NCBI GenBank assembly: GCA_902523895.1
Contig: CABZAZ010000004.1
Span: 1 to 64,000, forward strand
DNA length: 64,000 bases
Origin: an uncultured Pelagibacteraceae bacterium
GTDB lineage: Bacteria > Pseudomonadota > Alphaproteobacteria > Pelagibacterales > Pelagibacteraceae
Reading direction: 5' to 3'
Shown here: piece by piece, positions 25,916 to 35,073 of the stretch
How positions within the stretch are numbered: the stretch's first letter is position 1
Layout of the letters: each line of letters begins with the position of its first letter
Position numbers and translations under genes: made by a program
The notes under the pieces: generated by a model
What the model saw: only the letters and a program-made list of their open reading frames with translations
The model's database searches: none
What the model was told of the DNA's origin: nothing

Positions 25916-26460
25916 TCTTTTACAAAAACAACAGTTAATTCAGCGACTTTGAAACCAAACTTAGTCATTGTAGCCCTGTTAATTGCTACACGTTCATCTT
26001 GTTTAAAAATCCAATCATCAAAAGTAATTTTCATTTCTTTGCCTTTGACTGGGACTAACAAAACATATTCAAATTTGAAAGCTGGACCATACGAATATCC
26101 TTTAGCTTTACCAACAACATCTCCTGCCGTACCCTCATAATTATTTTCATCAATTTTAGTGATTTGCCATTGTCTAGTTTGAATTTCCCCATCATCCCAA
26201 TTAAATTTTTCGTCGAGTATCAGTTGTTTACCATCCCATTTTCCGTTTAAATCTGCAGAAAATTGTCTTGTGACTTTTCCAGATCTATTTTGAAGCACAC
26301 CCCAAGCTTTTACATTGCCGGACAAATAATTTTCAATAATCAATCTAGGTTCTTTATTTTTAAAATCTTCTGGTTTCATAGCGCTATTTTTTGAGCAGTT
26401 TGTAATTAAGAAAAGAAAAATTATCAATAAAATTGATTTGTTATTTTTAAGTTTAATCAT
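25912..26460 (-). CDS. DUF3833 family putative lipoprotein
   Basis: 182 residues; hydrophobic N-terminus with LFLITNCSKN, where Cys22 could be lipidated although Asn at -1 is unusual for a lipobox. The rest, with DLNGKWDGKQLILDEKFNWDDG and RQWQITKIDENNYEGTAGDV, is the beta-rich DUF3833 domain. It lies 16 bp downstream of the CFA-synthase-like gene and is the last gene of the lipid operon. The molecular function is unknown. Likely in the periplasm, anchored to a membrane. Confidence 0.82.
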   Translation of the reverse strand: MIKLKNNKSILLIIFLFLITNCSKNSAMKPEDFKNKEPRLIIENYLSGNVKAWGVLQNRSGKVTRQFSADLNGKWDGKQLILDEKFNWDDGEIQTRQWQITKIDENNYEGTAGDVVGKAKGYSYGPAFKFEYVLLVPVKGKEMKITFDDWIFKQDERVAINRATMTKFGFKVAELTVVFVKD

Positions 26461-26476
26461 TCGTTTCCTTTAAAGA

Positions 26477-27658
26477 TCATTTATTTTGAAGTGAAAATTG
26501 AATTAAATCTATATTTTTCGATTTAAATCCTGCCTCACAATAAGAAAGGTAAAATTCCCACATTCTTTTAAAAGTTAAATCAAATCCTTGTTTCTTAATT
26601 AAATCCCACTTTTTATTAAATTCATTTCTCCATAATGCTAATGTATCGGAATAATGATCTGCATAGGAGTCATATGACTTGATAGCTAGACCATTTTCTG
26701 AGACATATCTATTAATAATATTCTTACTTGGTAAAAAACCTCCAGGAAAAATATATTTTTGTATAAAGTCTGTCTTGTTTTTATATCGGTCAAACATATT
26801 ATCATCTATTGTAATTGCCTGAATAGCAGCTCTTCCATCATCTGATAGATTGTTTTTAATAGTTTTAAAATAACTTTCTAGGTAATTTTGTCCAACAGCT
26901 TCTATCATTTCTATTGAAGCTATTGAATTATATTTATTTTTTAAATCTCTATAATCTTTAATTTCAATATTTACTTTTTCGTTTAAGCCACATTCGTGAA
27001 TTCTTTTTTTTGCATATTCAAATTGTTTTTTCGATATAGTAATGCAATCTAATTTAACATCATATTTTTTTCCTAAATATTCAGCAAAACCACCCCAACC
27101 ACATCCAATCTCTAAAATTTTGTCACCATCATTAGGTTTTATTAAATCGATTAATTTTTGATATTTATTATTTTGTGCATTAGACAAGTCTTTATTTCTC
27201 TCATCAAATATTGCACTTGAGTAAGTTAAAGTTTTATCAAGCCATAGTGCAAAAAACTCATTACCTAAGTCGTAATGTTTTGAAATATTATCTTTACTTC
27301 GATCTCTGGTGTTTTTAATAAATATATTTTTTACATAATTGACTACTGGAAAGTCTAATAGACCAGAAAATTTATAAATTATTTTAATATTTCTTGCAGT
27401 GATTTCAATCAAGTTTGAAAGATTGTCAGTTTCAAATTCATCCCTCATATAAGATTCTGCAAAACCAACACTTCCTCCTTTTATTAAGTTAAAAGTAAAA
27501 TTTGGTTTTTTTATTTTTAAAAATGATTTTAAAGGACTATTAGGATTTCCAAATTTTAATAATTCACCATTATATTTTGTGATCTCTAAATACCCGTGTT
27601 TAATATCTCTTAAAATTTTGAATACGATTTGATCTGAAAAGTTATATAAGCCCATCAA
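26477..27658 (-). CDS. Cyclopropane-fatty-acid-synthase-like methyltransferase
   Basis: 393-residue SAM enzyme acting on phospholipid acyl chains. It has the N-terminal lipid-binding region, SKHYDLGNEFFALWLD with TYSSAIF, the SAM motif LEIGCGWGGFAEYLG and SIEMIEAVGQNY. CFA synthases cyclopropanate or methylate acyl double bonds. In Rhodobacter a member of this class within a ChrR-controlled cluster is needed for furan fatty acids; the gene order here is similar, so that outcome is possible. The gene overlaps DUF1365 by 4 bp. Confidence 0.88.
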   Translation of the reverse strand: MMGLYNFSDQIVFKILRDIKHGYLEITKYNGELLKFGNPNSPLKSFLKIKKPNFTFNLIKGGSVGFAESYMRDEFETDNLSNLIEITARNIKIIYKFSGLLDFPVVNYVKNIFIKNTRDRSKDNISKHYDLGNEFFALWLDKTLTYSSAIFDERNKDLSNAQNNKYQKLIDLIKPNDGDKILEIGCGWGGFAEYLGKKYDVKLDCITISKKQFEYAKKRIHECGLNEKVNIEIKDYRDLKNKYNSIASIEMIEAVGQNYLESYFKTIKNNLSDDGRAAIQAITIDDNMFDRYKNKTDFIQKYIFPGGFLPSKNIINRYVSENGLAIKSYDSYADHYSDTLALWRNEFNKKWDLIKKQGFDLTFKRMWEFYLSYCEAGFKSKNIDLIQFSLQNK

Positions 27659-28413
27659 TTCTCAAAAGTAATATTGTTTTTAATTTTAAGTTTTTTTTTT
27701 ACAAATCTTATTCCTTTAAGCCATAATTTAAAGGCTTCAAAATGTATCGCCGAGATAATTTTAAATGTCATTAAAGGGTGTTTTATATATGATTTAAGTA
27801 GTTCTAGGGTTGTAAAATCTGCCCTTATTCCATCTTGTGATGCAAATAAGATTTTTTCATTTTGCTGATATTGATCAATAACGACTGAAATCTTTTTAGA
27901 GGGTTTTAAGACTCTAAAAAAATAATTACAATTCATTTCAATAAAAGGAGACACATGAAATTTTTTGAAACAGTTGTGTTGTAACATATTATTTTTATCT
28001 ACTCTAAAAATATAAGTATGTTGTTCTCCAAAAGTATTTTTTACCTCATATAATATTGATATTAAATTTTCATTATGATCATAAACAAAGAAAACACTAA
28101 GAGGATTAAACACATATCCAAAAATTCTTGGATAGCACAAAAGCTTTATTTTTATATCTTTTGAAAAAATATTATTTTCCTCTAAATTTTTTTTCACCCA
28201 TTCAGTCAAAGATGAGCCATCTCTTTGACCATGATCTTTGTCAAAAAAACTGATTAGATTAAACCGGTTATATGAGAAAAAACTTACATTTTTACTCAGA
28301 TTATTTAGATCAGATAAATCGATTAATAATGAAAATACACTGTATTTAAAATAATGTTTTTTTGGTTTAAATCTTTTGTGTATTACTGTTCCATTGTAAA
28401 TTGAGCTAGTCAT
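27655..28413 (-). CDS. DUF1365 family protein
   Basis: 252 residues, DUF1365 marks: IYNGTVIHKRFKPKKHYFKY at the start, LLCYPRIFGYVFNPLSVFFVYD, and KNTFGEQHTYIF with KKFHVSPFIEM. The family nearly always sits between a COG2907 amine oxidase and a CFA-synthase-like gene, as here, and overlaps both by 4-8 bp. Its chemistry is not known; a role in acyl-chain modification is inferred from this steady company. Confidence 0.88.
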   Translation of the reverse strand: MTSSIYNGTVIHKRFKPKKHYFKYSVFSLLIDLSDLNNLSKNVSFFSYNRFNLISFFDKDHGQRDGSSLTEWVKKNLEENNIFSKDIKIKLLCYPRIFGYVFNPLSVFFVYDHNENLISILYEVKNTFGEQHTYIFRVDKNNMLQHNCFKKFHVSPFIEMNCNYFFRVLKPSKKISVVIDQYQQNEKILFASQDGIRADFTTLELLKSYIKHPLMTFKIISAIHFEAFKLWLKGIRFVKKKLKIKNNITFEN

Positions 28414-29647
28414 TAAGGTTTTTTAGCATTTCAATTGATGATTTTATTCCATCTTCATGAAAACCGTAACCAAAATAACTACCACAAAAAAGAATATTTC
28501 TTTTATTTTGCAAATTTTTAAGCTTACTTTGATAGTCTAAAGCGGATTGATCAAAATATGGGTGAGTGAATTTAACTTTTTTCAAAATTTTTGTTTCATC
28601 AATATCGAGGTATGGATTTAGTGTAAGAAATATATTTTTTTCACATTCTAAATTTTGAAGTAAATTTAACCAGTAAGTGATTGAATTTTTTTCGATTTCA
28701 TTTTTCCTCATAGATGAGTTCCAAGCACACCATGCATTCTTATTTTTTGGCATAACTGTCTCATCTGTATGTATATAAGCCAAATTTTCTTTATAACTGA
28801 AATTTGACAAAACTTCTTTCTCTTGATCAGTTGGATTTTCAATCATTGATAATGCCTCGTCCGCATGTGTTGCAATAATTACTTTGTCGTAATCAAAAAA
28901 TTCATTTTTTCCACCATAGTACAAATCAATACCATTTGATTTACTAATGATTTTATTGACTTTATAATTTTTAAAATATTCTCCACTAATTTTAGATAGG
29001 ATTGTTTTCACATATGACCTACTTCTATTAGAGACTGTGTACCATTGTGGTCTATTTTTAAGTTTAAATAATCCATGATTTTGAAAAAATTTTAAAAAGA
29101 ATTTTAAAGGCATCTTGTTCGCAGCATATGGTGGCATCGACCAGATTGCAGACACCATAGGTATTAAATGATAATTGATAAATTCTTTCGAAAGATTATT
29201 CTTAATCAAATAATCACCCAATGTAATATTTTCGTTTAAATTATCTAGTTTATCAGATTTTTTATAAAATTTTATAATATCAAAAAACATTTTTAAAAAT
29301 TTAATATTAAATAAATTTGTCTTATTGGAAAAAATTCCATTTAATCCTTTTCCACAGTATTCAAAGTTTGAGCCATCTACTGATACAGAAAAGGACATAT
29401 TGCTTTTTTCAATTTGAATTTTATTTTCATTAAAAAAATTAACTAGATTTGGATAAGTTTCAAAATTAAACACAATGAAGCCTATATCCACTGGAACTTT
29501 TTTGGCTCCAATCATTAGATCAATTGTGTTAGAATGACCACCAAAGTGATCTTCTCTTTCAAATAAATCTACGTGATTTTTTTTTGATAGATAATAGGCG
29601 GCACTTAATCCTGAAATGCCTGAACCAACTACAGCAATTTTCATCAA
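28406..29647 (-). CDS. FAD-dependent amine-oxidase-fold protein, COG2907
   Basis: 413 residues with the FAD fold IAVVGSGISGLSAAYYLS and the acidic FAD residue in VDLFERED, followed by GGHSNTIDL and IGFIVFNFETYPNLVNFF, which mark COG2907 rather than true monoamine oxidase. Late YAYIHTDE-like AYIHTDETVMP and FCGSYFGYGFHEDGIKSS complete the family. Such proteins resemble phytoene desaturase and probably desaturate or isomerise an acyl chain. First gene of the lipid operon, 4 bp downstream of gcvP on the same strand, so it may also be reached by the glycine riboswitch transcript. Confidence 0.87.
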   Translation of the reverse strand: MMKIAVVGSGISGLSAAYYLSKKNHVDLFEREDHFGGHSNTIDLMIGAKKVPVDIGFIVFNFETYPNLVNFFNENKIQIEKSNMSFSVSVDGSNFEYCGKGLNGIFSNKTNLFNIKFLKMFFDIIKFYKKSDKLDNLNENITLGDYLIKNNLSKEFINYHLIPMVSAIWSMPPYAANKMPLKFFLKFFQNHGLFKLKNRPQWYTVSNRSRSYVKTILSKISGEYFKNYKVNKIISKSNGIDLYYGGKNEFFDYDKVIIATHADEALSMIENPTDQEKEVLSNFSYKENLAYIHTDETVMPKNKNAWCAWNSSMRKNEIEKNSITYWLNLLQNLECEKNIFLTLNPYLDIDETKILKKVKFTHPYFDQSALDYQSKLKNLQNKRNILFCGSYFGYGFHEDGIKSSIEMLKNLND

Positions 29648-29650
29648 TAA

Positions 29651-32521
29651 TTATGCTGCATCTTCTTTAAATTCATCCATGCTAGGACATGTGCAGAAAA
29701 TATTTTTATCACCATAAACATTGTCTACTCTTGCAACTGGTGGCCAAAATTTGTTTACTTTTAAAAATTTCGCTGGGTAAGCAGCTTGCTCTCTAGAATA
29801 TTTGTGGGTCCAATTATCAGAAGCCAACTCAGTGTCAGTATGAGGAGCATTTTTAATTGGATTATCAACTTTATCAAATTTACCGGTTTTAATTAAATCA
29901 ATTTCTTGTTTAATCTTAATTAGAGTATCACAAAACCTATCAAGCTCTGACAAGCTCTCACTTTCTGTAGGTTCAATCATCATTGTTCCAGCCACAGGCC
30001 AAGACATTGTTGGTGCATGAAAGCCAAAATCAATTAATCTTTTTGCGATATCTTCCTCAGTGACTCCTGTTTCTGATTTGATTGACCTAATATCAATTAT
30101 ACACTCGTGAGCAACATTACCATTTGAACCTTTGTATAAGATTGGATAATGGTCTTTAAGTCTTTCAGCAATATAATTTGCATTTAGTATCGCAACTTTA
30201 GAAGCTAGTTTTAGTCCCTCTGATCCCATCATTTTTATATACATCCAAGAAATTGACAAAATACTTGAGCTTCCCCATGGAGCAGCAGACACAGCTCCAA
30301 TTCCTGTTGCTGGACCACAATCCTTAACAACTGGATGATTAGGCAAATAAACTTGTAGATGTTTTTTACATGCAATAGGTCCCATTCCTGGTCCACCCCC
30401 ACCATGAGGGATACAAAATGTTTTATGTAAATTTATATGACAAACATCCGGACCAAAATTTCCAGGTTTGGCTATACCAACTAGTGCATTCAAATTTGCC
30501 CCATCCATATACACTTGCCCACCATGTTTATGAATTAGTTCACATATATCCATAATTTTTTCCTCAAACACTCCATGAGTAGATGGATATGTGACCATCA
30601 AAGCTCCTAAATTTTCTGAATGAAGCTCTGCTTTTTTCTTTAAATCAGCAAAATCAACATTACCTTCTTTATCACAATTAACTACAACCACTTTCATTCC
30701 AACCATTTGTGCACTGGCAGGGTTGGTTCCATGTGCTGAGCTTGGTATTAAACATATATTTCTATTTTTATCACCTCTATCTAAATGATATTTTCTGATT
30801 ACCATTAGTCCTGCATATTCGCCTTGAGCACCTGCATTTGGTTGAAGTGAAACTCCCGAAAAACCGGTAATTGATCTTAACCAGTTTTTTAAATCAGTGA
30901 ATAATGTCCTATATCCCTCCATCTGCTCAATAGGTACAAATGGATGGGGCTCAGCTAACTCTCTCCATGAGATAGGTATCATTTCTGCAGTAGCATTTAA
31001 TTTCATAGTGCAAGAGCCTAAAGCTATCATGGTTCTGTTAAGAGCTATATCTTTATCTTCTAACTTTTTAAGGTATCTAAGCATTTCTGTTTCAGAGCGA
31101 TATGAGTTAAAAACAGGATGTTCTAAATATTTGGAAGTTCTCAATAAACTTTTTGGTAAATTGGGTAGACTTACTGTTGGATCTTCTTTTTTTATGGATT
31201 CTGCTGCATTAAAAATTTTTAATAGTTGATTTACTCTATAAACATTTTTTTTCTCATCAAAAGAAACAGCAAGCATATCAGAGTTTACTTTTCGAATATT
31301 AACTTTTTGATTTAAAGCATTTTTATAAATTTGATCAGTTTTTTCTTTGGTTATAATTGTAACAGTATCAAAAAAGTAATCAGAATATATTTCATATCCA
31401 GATTGTTTTATCTTATCAGCAAAATTTTTAGCTAATTGGGAAACTCTCTCAGAAATTTTCTTAATTCCTTCTGGACCATGATAAATAGCATAGGCTGCAG
31501 ATACTATGGCTAACAATGCTTGAGCGGTACAAATGTTACTTGTAGCTTTGTCTCTTCTGATGTGTTGTTCTCTAGTCTGTAGTGATAATCTATAAGCCTT
31601 ATTTCCATGTCTATCTACTGAAACACCAACTATTCTACCTGGCATAGATCTTTTGTATTCATCTTTTGTTGCAAAAAATGCTGCATGTGGTCCTCCATAA
31701 CCCATCGGAATACCAAATCTTTGTGAACTGCCAACTGCAATATCAGCCCCAAGTTCTCTAGGCGTTTTAAGCTTCGCGAGCGCAAGAATATCACATGCTA
31801 GAATTGCTTTACCATTTTTTTTATGAATTTTACTTATTGACTCACTTGGATCTTTAATATCACCTAAAGTTCCTGGGTACTGTAAGATTCCACAAACAAT
31901 ATCCTCTTTTAATTGTTCTAAAACTTTGTCTTCATTTCCAACAAGAACTTTAAGACCCATTGGCTCTGCCCTAGTTTGTATTACATCGATTGTTTGCGGA
32001 TGACAATTTTCTGAAACAAAAACTAAATTACTTTTACTTTTATCAAGTCTATAACTTAAACCTATAGCCTCTGCTGCCGCTGTACCTTCATCAAGTAAAG
32101 ATGCATTTGCAATATCCATTCCTGTGAAATCAACAATCATTTGTTGAAAATTTAAAAGCATTTCCAATCTGCCTTGAGCTACCTCTGGCTGATAAGGCGT
32201 ATAAGAGGTATACCAGCCTGGATTTTCCAATATATTTCTTAAAATTACATATGGTGTATAAGTTCCATAATAACCCATGCCTATAAAGTTTGAGTAAATT
32301 TGATTTTTTTTTGAAATTGCTTTTAATTTTCTTAATGCTTCATACTCTGAATTAGACTCACCAATATTTAGTTCACCCTTGAACTGTATTTTTTCTGGAA
32401 CAGTATTGTCAATTAAATCATCCAATGATTTATAATTTAATTTTTTTAACATTTTCGATTGATCTTGTTCAGATGAACCAATATGTCTTTTTATAAAATC
32501 TTTTTCAGAATTATGTAACAT
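29651..32521 (-). CDS. gcvP: Glycine dehydrogenase (decarboxylating), P protein
   Basis: PLP enzyme that decarboxylates glycine and passes the aminomethyl group to lipoyl-GcvH. The 956-residue length shows the fused alpha-beta form. Visible are RHIG at the start, a first pseudo-catalytic half, and the PLP lysine in NLHKTFCIPHGGGGPG preceded by VYMDGANLNA. It starts directly on the gcvH stop codon. With formate dehydrogenase and glutathione synthesis in the same window it links glycine to one-carbon flow. Regulated by the riboswitch upstream of gcvT. Confidence 0.97.
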   Translation of the reverse strand: MLHNSEKDFIKRHIGSSEQDQSKMLKKLNYKSLDDLIDNTVPEKIQFKGELNIGESNSEYEALRKLKAISKKNQIYSNFIGMGYYGTYTPYVILRNILENPGWYTSYTPYQPEVAQGRLEMLLNFQQMIVDFTGMDIANASLLDEGTAAAEAIGLSYRLDKSKSNLVFVSENCHPQTIDVIQTRAEPMGLKVLVGNEDKVLEQLKEDIVCGILQYPGTLGDIKDPSESISKIHKKNGKAILACDILALAKLKTPRELGADIAVGSSQRFGIPMGYGGPHAAFFATKDEYKRSMPGRIVGVSVDRHGNKAYRLSLQTREQHIRRDKATSNICTAQALLAIVSAAYAIYHGPEGIKKISERVSQLAKNFADKIKQSGYEIYSDYFFDTVTIITKEKTDQIYKNALNQKVNIRKVNSDMLAVSFDEKKNVYRVNQLLKIFNAAESIKKEDPTVSLPNLPKSLLRTSKYLEHPVFNSYRSETEMLRYLKKLEDKDIALNRTMIALGSCTMKLNATAEMIPISWRELAEPHPFVPIEQMEGYRTLFTDLKNWLRSITGFSGVSLQPNAGAQGEYAGLMVIRKYHLDRGDKNRNICLIPSSAHGTNPASAQMVGMKVVVVNCDKEGNVDFADLKKKAELHSENLGALMVTYPSTHGVFEEKIMDICELIHKHGGQVYMDGANLNALVGIAKPGNFGPDVCHINLHKTFCIPHGGGGPGMGPIACKKHLQVYLPNHPVVKDCGPATGIGAVSAAPWGSSSILSISWMYIKMMGSEGLKLASKVAILNANYIAERLKDHYPILYKGSNGNVAHECIIDIRSIKSETGVTEEDIAKRLIDFGFHAPTMSWPVAGTMMIEPTESESLSELDRFCDTLIKIKQEIDLIKTGKFDKVDNPIKNAPHTDTELASDNWTHKYSREQAAYPAKFLKVNKFWPPVARVDNVYGDKNIFCTCPSMDEFKEDAA

Positions 32522-32901
32522 TATGTTGTAGTCTCCTTTGCAAACTTATCATATTCATCTTTACTCATTAGAGAATCCATCTCAGACTTATCTTTAATTC
32601 TAAGTTTAAAGAACCATGCGATATTTTCTGGATCTTGATTTATAATTGATGGGTTATCGACTATGCTTGGGTTGGTTTCTACCACTTCTCCACCTACTGG
32701 AGTATAAACATCACTTGCAGCTTTTGTCGACTCAACTACTCCTGCTGTTCCATCTTTTTCTAATTTTGAACCTTTTTCTGGAAGTTCAGCAAACACAATA
32801 TCACCTAACAACTCAGTAGCATGCTGAGTAATCCCTATTGTTGCAATATCTCCTTCAAGTCTAATCCATTCATGTTCTTTAGAATATTTAACTTCACTCA
32901 T
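32521..32901 (-). CDS. gcvH: Glycine cleavage system H protein
   Basis: 126-residue lipoyl carrier shuttling the aminomethyl group between P, T and L proteins. The lipoylated Lys60 is in [15 protein letters not shown], with [19 protein letters not shown] ahead of it. It overlaps gcvT by 4 bp and gcvP by 1 bp, so the three are translated from one message. Normal family length. Confidence 0.97.
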   Translation of the reverse strand: MSEVKYSKEHEWIRLEGDIATIGITQHATELLGDIVFAELPEKGSKLEKDGTAGVVESTKAASDVYTPVGGEVVETNPSIVDNPSIINQDPENIAWFFKLRIKDKSEMDSLMSKDEYDKFAKETTT

Positions 32902-34004
32902 TCATTCGATCCTTTCACATAACTTTTTTTATAAAATGGTAAACTGCAAATGCTTGCTGCATGTTTTTTTCCTCTAACCTCTAAAAAGACTTTAGTATTT
33001 TTTTTTGAGAATTCATTTTCTACATAGCCCATTGCTACAGGTCCATTTACACTTGGCCCAAATGTACCACTAGTAATCTCCCCAATATGAGCATCTGATT
33101 GATTAAATATCTTTGTTTTTTCTCTAGCAATTACTCTTCCCTCAGGTTTTATTCCAACTCTAATTTTAGTGACACCGTTATTCAATTGTTTAATAATAAT
33201 GTCTGAACCAATAAAGTCTCCTTTAGATATTCTCTCTTTTGAAATTGCCCACTTTAAATTTGCTTCTACCGGGGTTTTTTCTTTATCAAGATCGTTACCG
33301 TACAAACATAAGCCAGCTTCTAATCTTAAAGTGTCTCTTGCTCCTAAACCAACTAGCTTTGAACCTTTATCAATTAATTCTCTAGTCAATTTACTCACGA
33401 AATTATTTGAAATTGATATCTCGAAACCATCTTCACCTGTATACCCAGATCGAGTAATGTATACTTTCTGATTATCAAATAAGAACCAGTTTCCAGACAT
33501 AAAATTTAAATCTTTTACTCCATCAATGACATCATTTAAGATTTGCGATGATTTAGGTCCCTGAATTGCTATTAAGGATCTATTTTCGTCCAAAACCATT
33601 TTGTACTTTTCTTTTAAAAGTTCCTTCAAAATTTTAAAATCATTGTCTTTACACGCTGCATTAAGAATTATTAAAAAACCTTCATTAATTTTTGTAATGA
33701 TTAAATCATCTTGTATCCCAGCATCTTTATCCATTAAGAAGCTGTATTTTGAATGATTTAGTTTCAAATTTTTCAAATCTAATGGGAAAATTTTTTCTAG
33801 ATCTCTAATTAGTTCATCACCACCATAAATAAATAATTGACCCATATGTGAAACATCAAAAATACCAGAGTGATTTCTTGTGAATTTATGCTCCTCTACA
33901 ATACCTTCGGAATATTGGATTGGCATCTGATAACCTGCAAATTCAACAAATTTAGCATTATAATCTTGATGTAATTGGTAAAGCGATGTTTTTTTTGTTT
34001 CCAT
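32898..34004 (-). CDS. gcvT: Aminomethyltransferase, glycine cleavage T protein
   Basis: Releases ammonia and moves the methylene group to tetrahydrofolate. 368 residues with [41 protein letters not shown] [14 protein letters not shown] and [18 protein letters not shown]. It is the first gene of gcvTHP and begins 16 bp after the second riboswitch aptamer. The upstream frame that runs through the riboswitch is not a gene. Confidence 0.96.
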   Translation of the reverse strand: METKKTSLYQLHQDYNAKFVEFAGYQMPIQYSEGIVEEHKFTRNHSGIFDVSHMGQLFIYGGDELIRDLEKIFPLDLKNLKLNHSKYSFLMDKDAGIQDDLIITKINEGFLIILNAACKDNDFKILKELLKEKYKMVLDENRSLIAIQGPKSSQILNDVIDGVKDLNFMSGNWFLFDNQKVYITRSGYTGEDGFEISISNNFVSKLTRELIDKGSKLVGLGARDTLRLEAGLCLYGNDLDKEKTPVEANLKWAISKERISKGDFIGSDIIIKQLNNGVTKIRVGIKPEGRVIAREKTKIFNQSDAHIGEITSGTFGPSVNGPVAMGYVENEFSKKNTKVFLEVRGKKHAASICSLPFYKKSYVKGSNE

Positions 34005-34020
34005 ATTAACTCATTATACC

Positions 34021-34163
34021 CATCTGTATATTTGCCTGAGAGTTTTGCTCCTTCGGCGAGAATTAAATCTCTTTCCAGAGTTAATATGTTACGGTCCTTT
34101 TTGCCTGAGAGATTCCTGGGCAGTTGCTCCTTCGGCGCTACGATAATTTGTAGTCTCTCCCGT
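34021..34163 (-). ncRNA. Tandem glycine riboswitch
   Basis: Two glycine aptamers in series in the gcvT leader. On the minus strand aptamer 1 (about 34163-34094) begins CGGGAGAG and contains GCGCCGAAGGAGCAA and CTCTCAGGCAAAAAGGACC. Aptamer 2 (about 34080-34021) begins CTGGAAAGAG and contains CGCCGAAGGAGCAAA and CTCTCAGGCAAA followed by ACAGA. These are the consensus cores of the class, so the element senses glycine; in SAR11 this riboswitch is known to turn genes on with glycine. A T-run terminator is not evident between aptamer 2 and the ATG, so translation-level control is likely. Confidence 0.97.
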
Positions 34164-34169
34164 AAGTCA

Positions 34170-34198
34170 ATAGTCCTATAAGTGACACAAAATGTCAA
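34170..34198 (-). promoter_or_regulatory. Promoter of the gcv riboswitch transcript
   Basis: On the minus strand a consensus -35 TTGACA (34198-34193) is followed after exactly 17 bp by GACTAT (34175-34170) as -10. The start point would fall near 34163, at the first stem of aptamer 1. The -35 overlaps the TGA stop of the upstream EamA gene. Confidence 0.65.
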
Positions 34199-35073
34199 TT
34201 GGAAACGATTGCCTTAGGCTTTTTTAAAAGTGTGTAAAACTGTAGTAATACAGCAAATAGTATTATTGCTCCTCCTATCAATCCATACAATGAAGGTATT
34301 TCGTTAACGAAAAGAAAAGCCCAAATAGGACCGAGAACAGATTCGGATAACATGATTATTCCGACCATTGCGGAAGGAGTTGTTCTTGCGCCAATTGTAA
34401 TAAATATAAAACCAAAACCTATTTGAAAAAAACCAGCCAAAAAACCTAAAAAAATATCATGAGGTGAAATCATTATTGTGGGTGAAAGGGATAAACCGAT
34501 AAGACATGAGCTTATACCTGCAACGAATTGTGCTGGGACCATATCTACAGATGGAAATTTTCTAACAATCATTATCAAAACTGCAAATGTAATTGGCATT
34601 GTGAAAGCTGCTAAATTTCCAGATAATTCTCCTGGAGATAATGAATTTCCAACCATTAAAAGTACGCCAGACATTGCTAAAACAATTGAGATCAACGTTA
34701 TTAAGTTAATTTTTTCTTTTAAGAAAAAGAAACCAAATATAGCTAAAAATAAAATTTGAAGTGATATAATAAAATTAGTATTTGCAACTGTAGTATTATA
34801 CATCGCAAAAACATAACCACAAAAACCAATAGATAATATTAATCCACCAATAAAACCTGGCAATCCAGAGTCATAAAAAGATTTAAAAACTTTGCTTTTA
34901 TAACTGATTATCAAAAAAGTTAAAACAGTAAGGGAGAAAAATAAGGATCTCCAAAATAATATTTGCCATAATGTTGCTCCCTCAAAAGATTTTACTATTA
35001 GTCCACCAAAGCTTAAACTAAGTGCACCAAAGAATATCAGTAATGGACCGGGTAAACTTTTTAAAATATTCAT
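34195..35073 (-). CDS. EamA/DMT family transporter
   Basis: 292 residues, ten membrane segments in two EamA repeats (FFGALSLSFGGLIVKSF near the start; TPSAMVGIIMLSESVLGPIW in the second half). It begins on the pxpC stop (TAATG), so it belongs to pxpB-pxpC-transporter. Movement of 5-oxoproline, glutamate or a related compound is a natural guess from this context but not shown by sequence. Its last codons carry the promoter of the gcv operon. Confidence 0.85.
   Translation of the reverse strand: MNILKSLPGPLLIFFGALSLSFGGLIVKSFEGATLWQILFWRSLFFSLTVLTFLIISYKSKVFKSFYDSGLPGFIGGLILSIGFCGYVFAMYNTTVANTNFIISLQILFLAIFGFFFLKEKINLITLISIVLAMSGVLLMVGNSLSPGELSGNLAAFTMPITFAVLIMIVRKFPSVDMVPAQFVAGISSCLIGLSLSPTIMISPHDIFLGFLAGFFQIGFGFIFITIGARTTPSAMVGIIMLSESVLGPIWAFLFVNEIPSLYGLIGGAIILFAVLLQFYTLLKKPKAIVSN

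Noticed and set aside
33896..34198. 100-codon minus-strand frame upstream of and overlapping gcvT
   Set aside because: It runs through both glycine aptamers; its apparent sequence is the riboswitch read as codons.
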